Assembly: GCA_011523485.1 (NCBI GenBank)
Contig: WTGR01000837.1
Coordinates: forward strand, 1-6,698
Reading direction: 5' to 3'
Length of the DNA: 6,698 bases
From: Acidobacteriota bacterium
GTDB taxonomy: Bacteria; Acidobacteriota; Vicinamibacteria; Vicinamibacterales; UBA8438
The stretch's first letter is position 1. The number at the start of each line of letters is the position of its first letter. The translations under genes were made by a program, and so were the position numbers. A model generated the notes under the pieces. The model was not told where the DNA came from, ran no database searches, and was given only the letters and a program-made list of their open reading frames with translations. Below, in pieces: positions 1 through 6,299 of this stretch.

Positions 1-652
1 CGATCATGGCGCCCCAGGTCACCAGCGTCAGGTCGTCCCCGTCGCGAAGCTGGAAGCAGGAATCGAGGGGCGCGGCCGCGCCGTCGTCCGGCACCCCTTC
101 CCTGGACGCGCGGTAGATGCGCTTCGGCTCGAGGAAGAGCACGGGGTCCGGATCGCGGATCGCCGCCAGCAGCAGCCCGTACGCGCGGGCGGGCGACGAC
201 GGGATGACGACGCGCAGGCCCGGGACGTGGGCGAACATCGCCTCGGTGCTCTCGGAATGGTGCTCGATGGCATGAATGCCGCCGCCGTACGGCGCGCGGA
301 CCACCAGCGGGCAGGTCAGCCGCCCCCGCGTGCGCCACCGCAGCCGCGACGCGTGGCAGACGAGCTGGTCGACCGTGGACTGGATGAACCCCATGAACTG
401 GATCTCGGCGACCGGCCGGAACCCCTGCGCCGCGACGCCCACCGACAACCCCGCGATGGCGGTCTCGGCGAGCGGCGTGTCCCGCACGCGGCCGGCCCCG
501 AAGCGATCCAGCAGGCCGTCGGTCACCCGGAAGACGCCGCCGTCGATCCCGACGTCCTCGCCGAGCACGAGCACGCGCTCGTCCTCGGCCAGCGCCCGCG
601 CGAGCGCGGCGTTGAGCGCCTGCACCATCGTCCGCTCGACCCGCTCAGCCAT
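1..652 (-). CDS. pdhB: Pyruvate/2-oxo acid dehydrogenase E1 component, beta subunit (3' end cut by window edge)
   Basis: This is the beta subunit of the thiamine-diphosphate E1 enzyme that decarboxylates a 2-oxo acid, most likely pyruvate, and passes the acyl group to lipoyl-E2 in the cytoplasm. The first 217 residues are visible; the family is usually about 325 residues, so the C-terminal third (end of the Pyr domain plus the transketolase C-terminal domain) lies beyond position 1. Seen motifs: LGEDVG at residues 30-35, DTPLAE at 59-64 with the conserved thiamine-activating Glu64, EIQFMGF at 83-89, PYGGGIHAIEHHSES at 121-135 with the expected active-site His132, and DPDPVLFLEPK at 167-177. 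The ATG at 652-650 was chosen because the conserved N-terminus (ERTMVQALNAAL) follows at once. It overlaps the alpha-subunit stop by 8 nt with no convincing Shine-Dalgarno site, which points to translational coupling. A branched-chain 2-oxo acid substrate cannot be excluded from sequence alone. Confidence 0.93.
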   Translation of the reverse strand, partial: MAERVERTMVQALNAALARALAEDERVLVLGEDVGIDGGVFRVTDGLLDRFGAGRVRDTPLAETAIAGLSVGVAAQGFRPVAEIQFMGFIQSTVDQLVCHASRLRWRTRGRLTCPLVVRAPYGGGIHAIEHHSESTEAMFAHVPGLRVVIPSSPARAYGLLLAAIRDPDPVLFLEPKRIYRASREGVPDDGAAAPLDSCFQLRDGDDLTLVTWGAMI

Positions 653-1748
653 CTTCGGATCGCGCCGCCGCCGCCCGCGCTTCGGCGGCCGCCGCGCGCT
701 GCTCGGCCAGGTCGGCCGGGAGACGCTCGTACATGTAGTCGAAGACCGCCTCGGGCGGCTGGGGCGGCGTCGCCAGGTACTCCTCCGCCGCGCGATCCAC
801 CTCGGCGGCGCACGACGCGAGCGTCGCTTCCTCCTCGTCCTTCGACCAGCCGTGCGCGGCGGTCAGGTGGGCGCGCAGCCGCGCGATCGGGTCCTCGCGC
901 CAATGGCCGCCGACCGACTCGTCGTCGCGGTAGCGGCTCGCGTTGTCCGCCGTGGTGTGGTCGGACAGCCGGTAGGTGATCGCCTCGATCAGGTGCGGAC
1001 CGGCGCCGTCGCGGGCGTGCGACAGCGCGCGGTGCACGGCGTCGCGCACGGCGACGACGTCGTTCCCGTCGACCTGCTCGCCGGCGAACCCGGCGGCGAT
1101 CGCCTTCTGGGCCAGCGTGGCCGCCGCCGTCTGGGCCGAACGCGGCAGCGAGATGGCCCACTGGTTGTTGGTCACGACGAACACCGCCGGCAGCCGCCAG
1201 GCGCCCGCGACGTTCAGCGCCTCGTAGTAGTCGCCCTTCGAGGTGGCGCCGTCGCCCGCCACGCAGACCGCGGCCCGGCGCTCGTTCCGAAGCCGAAACG
1301 CGAGGGCGACCCCGACGGCGTGCGGGGCGTGGCTGGCGACGGGCACGCAGATCGGGAAGTCCTCGCGGGCACGGCCGAAGTCGCTCCCCCGCTCGTCGCC
1401 GCCCCAGTAGAGGAACAGCTCGGTCGGCGTAACGCCGCGAAGGAACTGCGCGCCCTGCTCCCGCGCGTAGGGCAGCAGCACGTCGTCCGGGGCCATGGCG
1501 TCCCCGAGCCCCACCGCCACCGCCTCCTGGCCCAGGCAGGACGGGTACGTGCCGAGCCGGCCGGTGCGCTGCAGCGCGATCGCCTTCGCGTCGAAGGCGC
1601 GCGTCAGCACCATCGCGCGATACAGCGACACGAGCGCGCCCCGGTCGCGGGCGAAGGCGGGCAGCGGCCGTTCCGGACGACCGGCGGGATCCAGGTAGCG
1701 CCGGTACTCGATCGCGAACGACGCGACGGTAGTCACTACTACCACCAT
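645..1748 (-). CDS. pdhA: Pyruvate/2-oxo acid dehydrogenase E1 component, alpha subunit
   Basis: This is the alpha subunit of the same heterotetrameric E1 enzyme: 367 residues from the chosen start, normal for the family. It carries the thiamine-diphosphate/Mg binding signature, beginning with GDG at residues 165-167 (GDGATSKGDYYEALN) and ending with NN at 194-195. Other family blocks are the active-site region TYPSCLGQEA (68-77), PVASHAPHAVGVALA (136-150), and the mobile loop YRLSDHTTADNASRYR (259-274). The TTAD form of this loop resembles acetyl-transferring pyruvate dehydrogenases more than the HSTSDD form of branched-chain enzymes; that is inference. The C-terminus (345-367) is Ala/Arg/Glu-rich. 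The ATG at 1748-1746 places the usual N-terminus (FAIEYRRYLD) at residue 11. The frame stays open upstream to 1844 but those extra codons overlap the opposing promoter. In-frame GTG codons at 1745 and 1736 are alternative starts. No clear Shine-Dalgarno site is seen. It is first gene of an alpha-beta operon, divergent from the hydrolase gene. Confidence 0.93.
   Translation of the reverse strand: MVVVVTTVASFAIEYRRYLDPAGRPERPLPAFARDRGALVSLYRAMVLTRAFDAKAIALQRTGRLGTYPSCLGQEAVAVGLGDAMAPDDVLLPYAREQGAQFLRGVTPTELFLYWGGDERGSDFGRAREDFPICVPVASHAPHAVGVALAFRLRNERRAAVCVAGDGATSKGDYYEALNVAGAWRLPAVFVVTNNQWAISLPRSAQTAAATLAQKAIAAGFAGEQVDGNDVVAVRDAVHRALSHARDGAGPHLIEAITYRLSDHTTADNASRYRDDESVGGHWREDPIARLRAHLTAAHGWSKDEEEATLASCAAEVDRAAEEYLATPPQPPEAVFDYMYERLPADLAEQRAAAAEARAAAARSEDG
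1728..1743. repeat. Perfect 6-bp inverted repeat at the alpha-subunit start codon
   Basis: GGTAGT (1728-1733) and ACTACC (1738-1743) are perfect inverted arms around the 4-base centre CACT. The repeat lies in codons 2-7 of the E1 alpha gene when ATG 1748 is used. It could form a small hairpin in the mRNA close to the initiation site or be a protein-binding half-site pair. At this length chance is a real alternative. Confidence 0.35.
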
Positions 1749-1827
1749 GCCACGACTCGCGGTGCGGCAACAACCATCCCGGCCATCCTGCATGGACCTG
1801 CCCGCGGCCCATCGGTACACTACGCCG
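1749..1827. promoter_or_regulatory. 79-bp divergent intergenic region between E1 operon and hydrolase-P450 operon
   Basis: This gap separates two head-to-head transcription units, so it must hold the start signals of both, unless one promoter reaches into a neighbouring gene. The rightward promoter is recognisable (separate entry). For the leftward E1 operon I see no convincing -35/-10 pair. CATGGT at 1749-1744 read on the - strand is a weak -10 candidate that would place transcription start near the in-frame GTG at 1736. Confidence 0.6.
1793..1821 (+). promoter_or_regulatory. Probable sigma70-type promoter giving a leaderless mRNA for the serine hydrolase
   Basis: A -10 box TACACT (1816-1821) is preceded by TGGACC (1793-1798), which matches TTGACA at 4 of 6 positions, with a 17-bp spacer. 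The expected transcription start, about 7 bases after the -10 box, is position 1828, the A of the start ATG. There is no Shine-Dalgarno sequence before that ATG, as expected if the transcript has no leader. Confidence 0.6.
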
Positions 1828-3345
1828 ATGAAGACAACGCCCATTCCGCTTCGGCCGGCATCCCGTACTCGCGCCGGCGCCGCGGCGCTCGCGCTCTTCC
1901 TGCTCGCCGCGCCCTCGCTGCGCGCGCAGCAACCGCTCGCCGAGGATCCGGGCGTCGCCGACGCCCTGCAGCTTCTGGACGTGTGGATGGATGCGGCGCA
2001 GGCCTACGGCGGCATCCCCGGCGCCTCCCTCTCGGTGGTGCACGATCAGGAGCTCGTGTGGGCGAAGGGCTACGGGTATGCGCACCTGGAGCGGGAGGAG
2101 CGGGCGACCCCGTCGACGATGTACTCCATCTGCTCGATCTCCAAGCTCTTCACCGCGGTCGGCGTACTGCAGTTGCGCGACCAGGGGAAGGTGGACCTCG
2201 ACGATCCCGTGGCGAAGCATCTGGACTGGTTCGATATCCAGGACGACGACCCGGCAGCGGGCGCGGTCACCGTCGAAGGGTTGCTGACCCATACCGCGGG
2301 GCTCCCGCGCGAGGCGGGCGCGCCGTACTGGACCGGTCCCGACTATCCCTTCCCGACCCACGAGCAGATCGTCGGCACGCTGCCCACCCAGTCGATGCTG
2401 TACGCGCCGCGCACCTACTACCAGTACTCCAACCTGGGGCTCACCCTGGCCGGCGAGATCGTGGCGGCGGCGTCCGGGCAGGCCTACGACGACTACATCC
2501 GCGCGCACATCCTCGACCCGCTGGGGATGACGAGCACCTTCACCGACCACGAGGACCGCTTCCGGGACGGCCGGCTGGCGAGCGGCTACACCGCGCGCGG
2601 GCGGGACGGCAAGCGCCAGCCCGTGCCGGACTACCGGGTGCGCGGCATCAGCCCCGCGGCCGGGTTCATCTCGACGGTTGAGGATCTGGGGCGCTTCGCC
2701 TCGTGGCAGTTCCGCGTGCTCGCGGGAGACGACGCGCTGCTCGACCGCAACACGCTGCGCGAGATGCACCGGGTGCACTGGCTCGAGCCCGACGGCGACA
2801 CCACCTACGGGCTGGGCTTCTCGGTGTGGACGTCGGACGGCGACACCTTCGTGGGCCACGGCGGCTCCTGCCCGGGCTACCGCAGCCACCTTCTGCTGCG
2901 CCCGCGGGACGAGGTCGCCACGGCGTTCATGGCCAATGGCCAGGGCGTGAACTCCCGCCGGTTCGCGCAAACCGCCTACGACATCGTCGCGCCCGCCCTG
3001 CGTAAGGCCGCCGGGAAGCCGGACGGCGGTGCGCCCGCCGACGGGGCCGCGTCAGGCGCCGCGGCGGATCGGGAGACCCTCATGCACTTCACCGGCACTT
3101 ACCAGCGGCCGCTCGGGGGAGAGAGCGCGGTGCTCATCCGGGAAGGCGATCTGCACGTGCTGCCGCTCCCCACCGACGATCCGCTGGACGCGCTGACCCG
3201 GCTCCGCCACATCGAGGACGGCACGTTCCGGCGGGTGCGCGACAACGGCGATCTCGGCGAGGAGTTCGTCTTCGAAGAGACGCCGGACGGACGCATGCTC
3301 ATGTGGCGCAACGACAACTACAGCATCCGCGCGGCGGGCATGTGA
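1828..3345 (+). CDS. Exported serine hydrolase, beta-lactamase/penicillin-binding-protein-like (MEROPS S12 type)
   Basis: A 505-residue protein of the class C beta-lactamase, esterase and D-Ala-D-Ala peptidase fold. The N-terminus is a signal peptide: basic residues up to Arg15, a hydrophobic stretch at about 17-29, and probable cleavage after LRA (31-33), so it acts outside the cytoplasmic membrane. The catalytic motifs are all present: SxxK as S103-I-S-K106, YxN as Y200-S-N202, and HGG at 344-346 in the position of KTG. The catalytic domain covers about 45-392. An Ala/Gly/Pro-rich linker (about 395-415) leads to a small C-terminal domain (417-505) of the kind often appended to these esterase/peptidase-like members. 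The ATG at 1828 is chosen because it begins the signal peptide and fits the promoter; the frame is open back to 1747 but the extension has no secretion signal. The substrate cannot be told: family members hydrolyse esters, D-amino-acid peptides or lactams. Not evidence of antibiotic resistance. Confidence 0.9.
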   Translation: MKTTPIPLRPASRTRAGAAALALFLLAAPSLRAQQPLAEDPGVADALQLLDVWMDAAQAYGGIPGASLSVVHDQELVWAKGYGYAHLEREERATPSTMYSICSISKLFTAVGVLQLRDQGKVDLDDPVAKHLDWFDIQDDDPAAGAVTVEGLLTHTAGLPREAGAPYWTGPDYPFPTHEQIVGTLPTQSMLYAPRTYYQYSNLGLTLAGEIVAAASGQAYDDYIRAHILDPLGMTSTFTDHEDRFRDGRLASGYTARGRDGKRQPVPDYRVRGISPAAGFISTVEDLGRFASWQFRVLAGDDALLDRNTLREMHRVHWLEPDGDTTYGLGFSVWTSDGDTFVGHGGSCPGYRSHLLLRPRDEVATAFMANGQGVNSRRFAQTAYDIVAPALRKAAGKPDGGAPADGAASGAAADRETLMHFTGTYQRPLGGESAVLIREGDLHVLPLPTDDPLDALTRLRHIEDGTFRRVRDNGDLGEEFVFEETPDGRMLMWRNDNYSIRAAGM

Positions 3346-3351
3346 CCCGGC

Positions 3352-3355
3352 GAGG
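3352..3355 (+). promoter_or_regulatory. Ribosome binding site of the P450 gene
   Basis: GAGG lies 9 bases before the ATG at 3365, in the 19-bp gap after the hydrolase stop. It supports this ATG and contrasts with the neighbouring genes, which have no Shine-Dalgarno site, as expected for a gene internal to a transcript. Confidence 0.6.
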
Positions 3356-3364
3356 CATCGCCTG

Positions 3365-4780
3365 ATGAACGCCGCCCCCGCTCACGCACCGCCGAGCGCG
3401 CCCAGTCTGCCCCTGGTCGGGGATGCATTCGCCATGGCCGGCGACGTCGGGGCGTTCTTCACCCGGCAGTACCTGCGACTCGGTCCCGTCTTCCGCGTCC
3501 GCGCGCTCCACCGCCGGTTCACGGTGCTGGCCGGACCCGAGGCCAACCTGTTCGTCACGCGCGAGGGCAGCAGGCACCTCCGCTCGCGCGAGTTCTGGAT
3601 GGACTTCGACCGGGAGCTGGGCGCCGCGCGCTCGATGGTGAGCATGGACGGGGCCGAGCACGCCCGGATGCGCAAGGCGCAGCAGCCCGGCTACTCGCGC
3701 TCGTTCATCCACGAGCACCTGGACGACGTGATCGCCATCACGAGGCGCGAGGTTGCCGAGTGGCCCCTCGACGAGCCCGTTCCCGCCCTGTACGCCTTGC
3801 AGCGCATCATCACCGAGCAACTCGGTACCATCGCCGCGGGCGTGTCGCCCCGCGACTATCTGGACGACATGATCGTCTTCGTGCGCACGCTCCTCGCGGC
3901 GCGCGTCACGCGCCAGCGGCCGGCCGTGCTGACGCGGACCCCGCGCTTCCGGCGCGCCCGCCAGCGGGTCGAGGAGCTCTACGCGACGGTGCGGGCGGTC
4001 CACGACCCGGACCGTCGGGCCGGCGCAGAGCCGGACCTCGTGGACGAGCTGATGGCGCTGCACCATGGCGACCCGCAGTTCCTGCCCGAGACCGATCTGA
4101 TGCCGGCGGTGCTGGGACCGTTCATCGCCGGGCTCGACACGGTGGGAAGCACGTGCGCGTTCATGCTCTACGCGCTGCTGAAGCACCCCGACCTGCTCGA
4201 CCGGATGACCGCCGAGGCGGACGCGAGCTTCGCGCACGGCACGCTGACCGCGGAAGCCGTGCGCCGTCTCGATGTCACGCACCGGGTCGCGCTCGAGACG
4301 CTGCGCATGTATCCGATCGCGCCGGCCATCACGCGCACCGTGTCGAACACCTTCGAGTTCGCCGGCTACACCATCCCGGCCGGAGAGAAGGTCATCGTGG
4401 CGACGACCGTGCCGCACCATCTGCCGCAGTACTTTCCCGAGCCCGAGCGCTTCGATATCGAGCGCTACACGCCCGAGCGGCAGGAGCACCGTCAGCCGGG
4501 GGTGTTCGTCCCGTTCGGCGCCGGCCCGCACGTCTGCCTCGGCGCCGGGTTCGCCGAGGTGTCCATCGCCGCGACGATGGCCACCATCGTCCACGAAGTC
4601 GAGCTGGCCCTGGACCCACCCGACTACGCGCTGAAGATCAGCCCGGTGCCCACACCCAGTCCCGACGACCGCTTCCGGATCCGCGTGAAGCGCCGGCGCC
4701 GGCGGGCCGCGGACGCGACTTCCGGAATGGAAGAATCGCCGCGGGAGCGACCCACCCCGTCGGCTTCAGGCGGCACGTAA
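3365..4780 (+). CDS. Cytochrome P450
   Basis: A 471-residue haem monooxygenase. The haem-binding loop FGAGPHVCLG spans 384-393, with Cys391 as axial thiolate ligand. The K-helix ExxR is E311-T-L-R314, and FPEPERF (357-363) matches the PERF region. The I-helix oxygen-activation motif is AGLDT (255-259), with the Asp-Thr pair kept and Val260 where a second Thr/Ser is common. No transmembrane anchor or signal peptide is seen, so the protein should be cytoplasmic. The N-terminus (LPLVGD, then GPVFRVR at 40-46) resembles the P450 classes that work with reductases (CYP51-like/E-class) more than the short bacterial class I type; this is an impression. The body ends near 442, followed by a basic run (R443-R447) and a disordered Ser/Pro/Gly-rich tail. 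No ferredoxin or reductase is adjacent, so electrons must come from elsewhere. It lies 19 bp behind the serine hydrolase with its own GAGG site, so probably co-transcribed. Substrate unknown. Confidence 0.95.
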   Translation: MNAAPAHAPPSAPSLPLVGDAFAMAGDVGAFFTRQYLRLGPVFRVRALHRRFTVLAGPEANLFVTREGSRHLRSREFWMDFDRELGAARSMVSMDGAEHARMRKAQQPGYSRSFIHEHLDDVIAITRREVAEWPLDEPVPALYALQRIITEQLGTIAAGVSPRDYLDDMIVFVRTLLAARVTRQRPAVLTRTPRFRRARQRVEELYATVRAVHDPDRRAGAEPDLVDELMALHHGDPQFLPETDLMPAVLGPFIAGLDTVGSTCAFMLYALLKHPDLLDRMTAEADASFAHGTLTAEAVRRLDVTHRVALETLRMYPIAPAITRTVSNTFEFAGYTIPAGEKVIVATTVPHHLPQYFPEPERFDIERYTPERQEHRQPGVFVPFGAGPHVCLGAGFAEVSIAATMATIVHEVELALDPPDYALKISPVPTPSPDDRFRIRVKRRRRRAADATSGMEESPRERPTPSASGGT

Positions 4781-4789
4781 TCGGTCACG

Positions 4790-4807
4790 CCGTCCGGAAG
4801 CGGACGG
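4790..4807 (+). terminator. Perfect 7-bp hairpin after the P450 gene (weak terminator or operator)
   Basis: CCGTCCG (4790-4796) and CGGACGG (4801-4807) are perfect complements around a GAAG loop, 9 bases after the P450 stop codon. The hairpin would be stable, but no T-run follows, so it is not a canonical intrinsic terminator. It also overlaps the place where the -35 element of the next promoter would sit, so an operator is equally possible. Confidence 0.45.
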
Positions 4808-4817
4808 AAGGCGGTGG

Positions 4818-4823
4818 TAGGAT
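4818..4823 (+). promoter_or_regulatory. -10 box of a probable leaderless promoter for the PHP hydrolase
   Basis: TAGGAT lies 7 bases before the ATG at 4831, so transcription should begin at about 4830-4831, at or next to the start codon. The arrangement (GG, TAnnnT, six or seven bases, ATG) is the same as upstream of the serine hydrolase. No good -35 hexamer is seen at 16-18 bp; that region is occupied by the right arm of a hairpin. There is no Shine-Dalgarno site. Confidence 0.45.
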
Positions 4824-4830
4824 GGCCGCC

Positions 4831-6279
4831 ATGTCCTTACAGGCTGCCGCCCCTCCCCGCTTCGTCTGGTTCTGCGTGCTGTGCGCGGCGGCCGCCCTTG
4901 CACTGGCCGCCCCCGCCGACGACCGCGAATGGCTGGCCGGCGACTCGCACATCCACAGCCACTGGAGCACCGGCTACGACTACCGCTCCAGCCCGCCGAC
5001 CCCGATCAAGGGGCGGGACGCCCTCTACTCGACGCCCCGCAACGCGGCGATGGCGCGGCGCTTCGGCCTGCGCTGGATGGTGACGACCGACCACGGCGGC
5101 CCGTACCACTCCAAGGTCAACCTGGAGCAGGCGTACCGCGAGCTGACCCTGTCGCGCGAGCTCGTACCCGAAGTGCTCCAGTTCTACGGCATGGAGCTCA
5201 ACATGCCGGGCATGGACCACCACACCCTGATCATCCCCCGCGCCGGGGACGAGGCGTCGGTGCTGCACGAGATCGAGGGCCGTTTCGACGCCAACGAGGA
5301 CTGGGCCCTGCCTCCCGACCCGCGCCGGCAGTCGGCCGCATCGAGGCGGCAGGCGCTGGAGCACATGCAGGGGCTGGACCGGCTGCCGATCCTGTTCGCG
5401 AACCATCCCTCCCGGTCGGCGCCGGCGATCGGGCGCTACGGCCGCGACGAGCCGTGGGAGTTCCGGGAGAACAACGACCTCGCGCCGGACGTGTACCGCG
5501 GGATGGAAGGGGCGCCCGGCCACCAGGCCGCCACCCTCACGGACGAGAACAGCAGCGTGTACCGCGGCTCCTACTCGAATCCCGGGGCGCAGACCCTGGG
5601 CGGCTTCGACCAGATGACGGCCATCGTCGGCGGCCTGTGGGACGCCCTGCTCGGCGAGGGGCGCCGGTTCTGGATCGTGGCCTCGTCCGACTCGCATTTC
5701 CACTACACCGAGCCGGTCAGGGCCGGCAGCGACTTCTGGCCCGGCGAGTTCCACAAGACCTGGGTCCACGCGCGTCCGACCTACGCGGACGTCCTCGACG
5801 GCCTTCGGCAGGGCCGCATGTTCGCGGTCGCCGGGGAGCTGGTGACCGAGCTCGACTTCAGCCTGGCGAGCGGCAGGCGCAAGGCGGGACTCGGCGCCAC
5901 GCTGCGGGTCGCGCGCGGGGCGCAGGTCACCGCGACCGTCCGGTTCCGCGATCCGGAGGCCGCGAACGCGGCGGGCGAGAACCCCGCCGTCCGGCGGGTC
6001 GACGTGATCGTCGGCGAGGTGCGGGGACCGGCCTCCGATCCGGCGGACGACCGCAACCACACGACGCGCGTCTTCGCCCGGTTCACGCGCGACGCGCTCG
6101 CTCGCGACGGGGACCGCTACGCCGTCGAGGCGGCGCTGCCCGCGGTCGATCGCGACCTCTACGTCCGCGTGCGCGGCACGAACACCGCGGACCTCGAGCC
6201 TCCCGTGGACGGCGCCGGGGAGAACCCGTGGCACGACCTCTGGTTCTACTCGAACCCGATCTTCATCGAGGTCGAGTGA
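4831..6279 (+). CDS. Exported PHP-domain metallohydrolase (CehA/McbA-like)
   Basis: A 482-residue protein of the polymerase-and-histidinol-phosphatase metal-dependent hydrolase superfamily. The N-terminus is a signal peptide: Arg10, a hydrophobic stretch at 11-27, and an APA cleavage site at 27-29, so it should act in the periplasm or outside. The PHP metal-binding motifs follow in order: H40-I-H42 in GDSHIHSH, D87-H88 in TTDHGG, E122 in GMELN, H130/H131, N191-H192 in NHPSR, and D287-S-H289 in SSDSHF. A beta-rich C-terminal part (about 335-482) ends with WFYSNPIFIEV, a type of ending that I associate with CehA/McbA-family hydrolases, the group that includes a carbaryl hydrolase. The natural substrate is unknown; phosphoesters, amides or carbamates are possible. 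The ATG at 4831 is preferred to the in-frame ATG at 4822 because the latter lies within the -10 box and would not be transcribed. It follows the P450 by 50 bp and probably has its own promoter. Its stop is 20 bp from the converging cyclase gene. Confidence 0.87.
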   Translation: MSLQAAAPPRFVWFCVLCAAAALALAAPADDREWLAGDSHIHSHWSTGYDYRSSPPTPIKGRDALYSTPRNAAMARRFGLRWMVTTDHGGPYHSKVNLEQAYRELTLSRELVPEVLQFYGMELNMPGMDHHTLIIPRAGDEASVLHEIEGRFDANEDWALPPDPRRQSAASRRQALEHMQGLDRLPILFANHPSRSAPAIGRYGRDEPWEFRENNDLAPDVYRGMEGAPGHQAATLTDENSSVYRGSYSNPGAQTLGGFDQMTAIVGGLWDALLGEGRRFWIVASSDSHFHYTEPVRAGSDFWPGEFHKTWVHARPTYADVLDGLRQGRMFAVAGELVTELDFSLASGRRKAGLGATLRVARGAQVTATVRFRDPEAANAAGENPAVRRVDVIVGEVRGPASDPADDRNHTTRVFARFTRDALARDGDRYAVEAALPAVDRDLYVRVRGTNTADLEPPVDGAGENPWHDLWFYSNPIFIEVE

Positions 6280-6299
6280 CGGAGCAGAACGGATCGACC

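Noticed and set aside
276..2681. Long + strand open frame (801 codons) opposite the E1 operon
   Set aside because: It lies antisense to two genes with complete family motifs, and its translation is low-complexity Arg/Pro/Ala with no recognisable domain.
523..2970. Very long open frame (815 codons) on the - strand crossing the E1 alpha, intergenic and hydrolase regions
   Set aside because: It is out of frame with the real genes, has Arg/Ala/Gly-rich composition without motifs, and arises from lack of AT-rich stop codons in GC-rich DNA.
3299..4594. 431-codon - strand open frame opposite the P450 gene
   Set aside because: Antisense shadow of a P450 with all signature motifs; its His/Arg/Gly-rich translation has no family resemblance.
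4686..4706. GC-only tandem repeat (GCGCCG units) near the P450 3' end
   Set aside because: It encodes the Arg run of the P450 tail and is short enough to be ordinary low complexity in GC-rich DNA.
3760..4821. Apparent 5' extension of the PHP hydrolase frame back through the P450 gene
   Set aside because: The extension is out of frame with the P450 coding sequence and is low-complexity; a signal peptide begins at 4831, which marks the real N-terminus.
4870..4890. Possible lipoprotein signal (Cys18 after VL in the PHP protein signal peptide)
   Set aside because: The residue before Cys is Leu, not Gly/Ala/Ser, so it is not a proper lipobox; an APA signal peptidase I site follows instead.
6280..6299. 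Possible bidirectional terminator between the converging PHP and cyclase genes
   Set aside because: The 20-bp gap has no clear inverted repeat or T-run; termination signals, if any, must lie within the coding ends.
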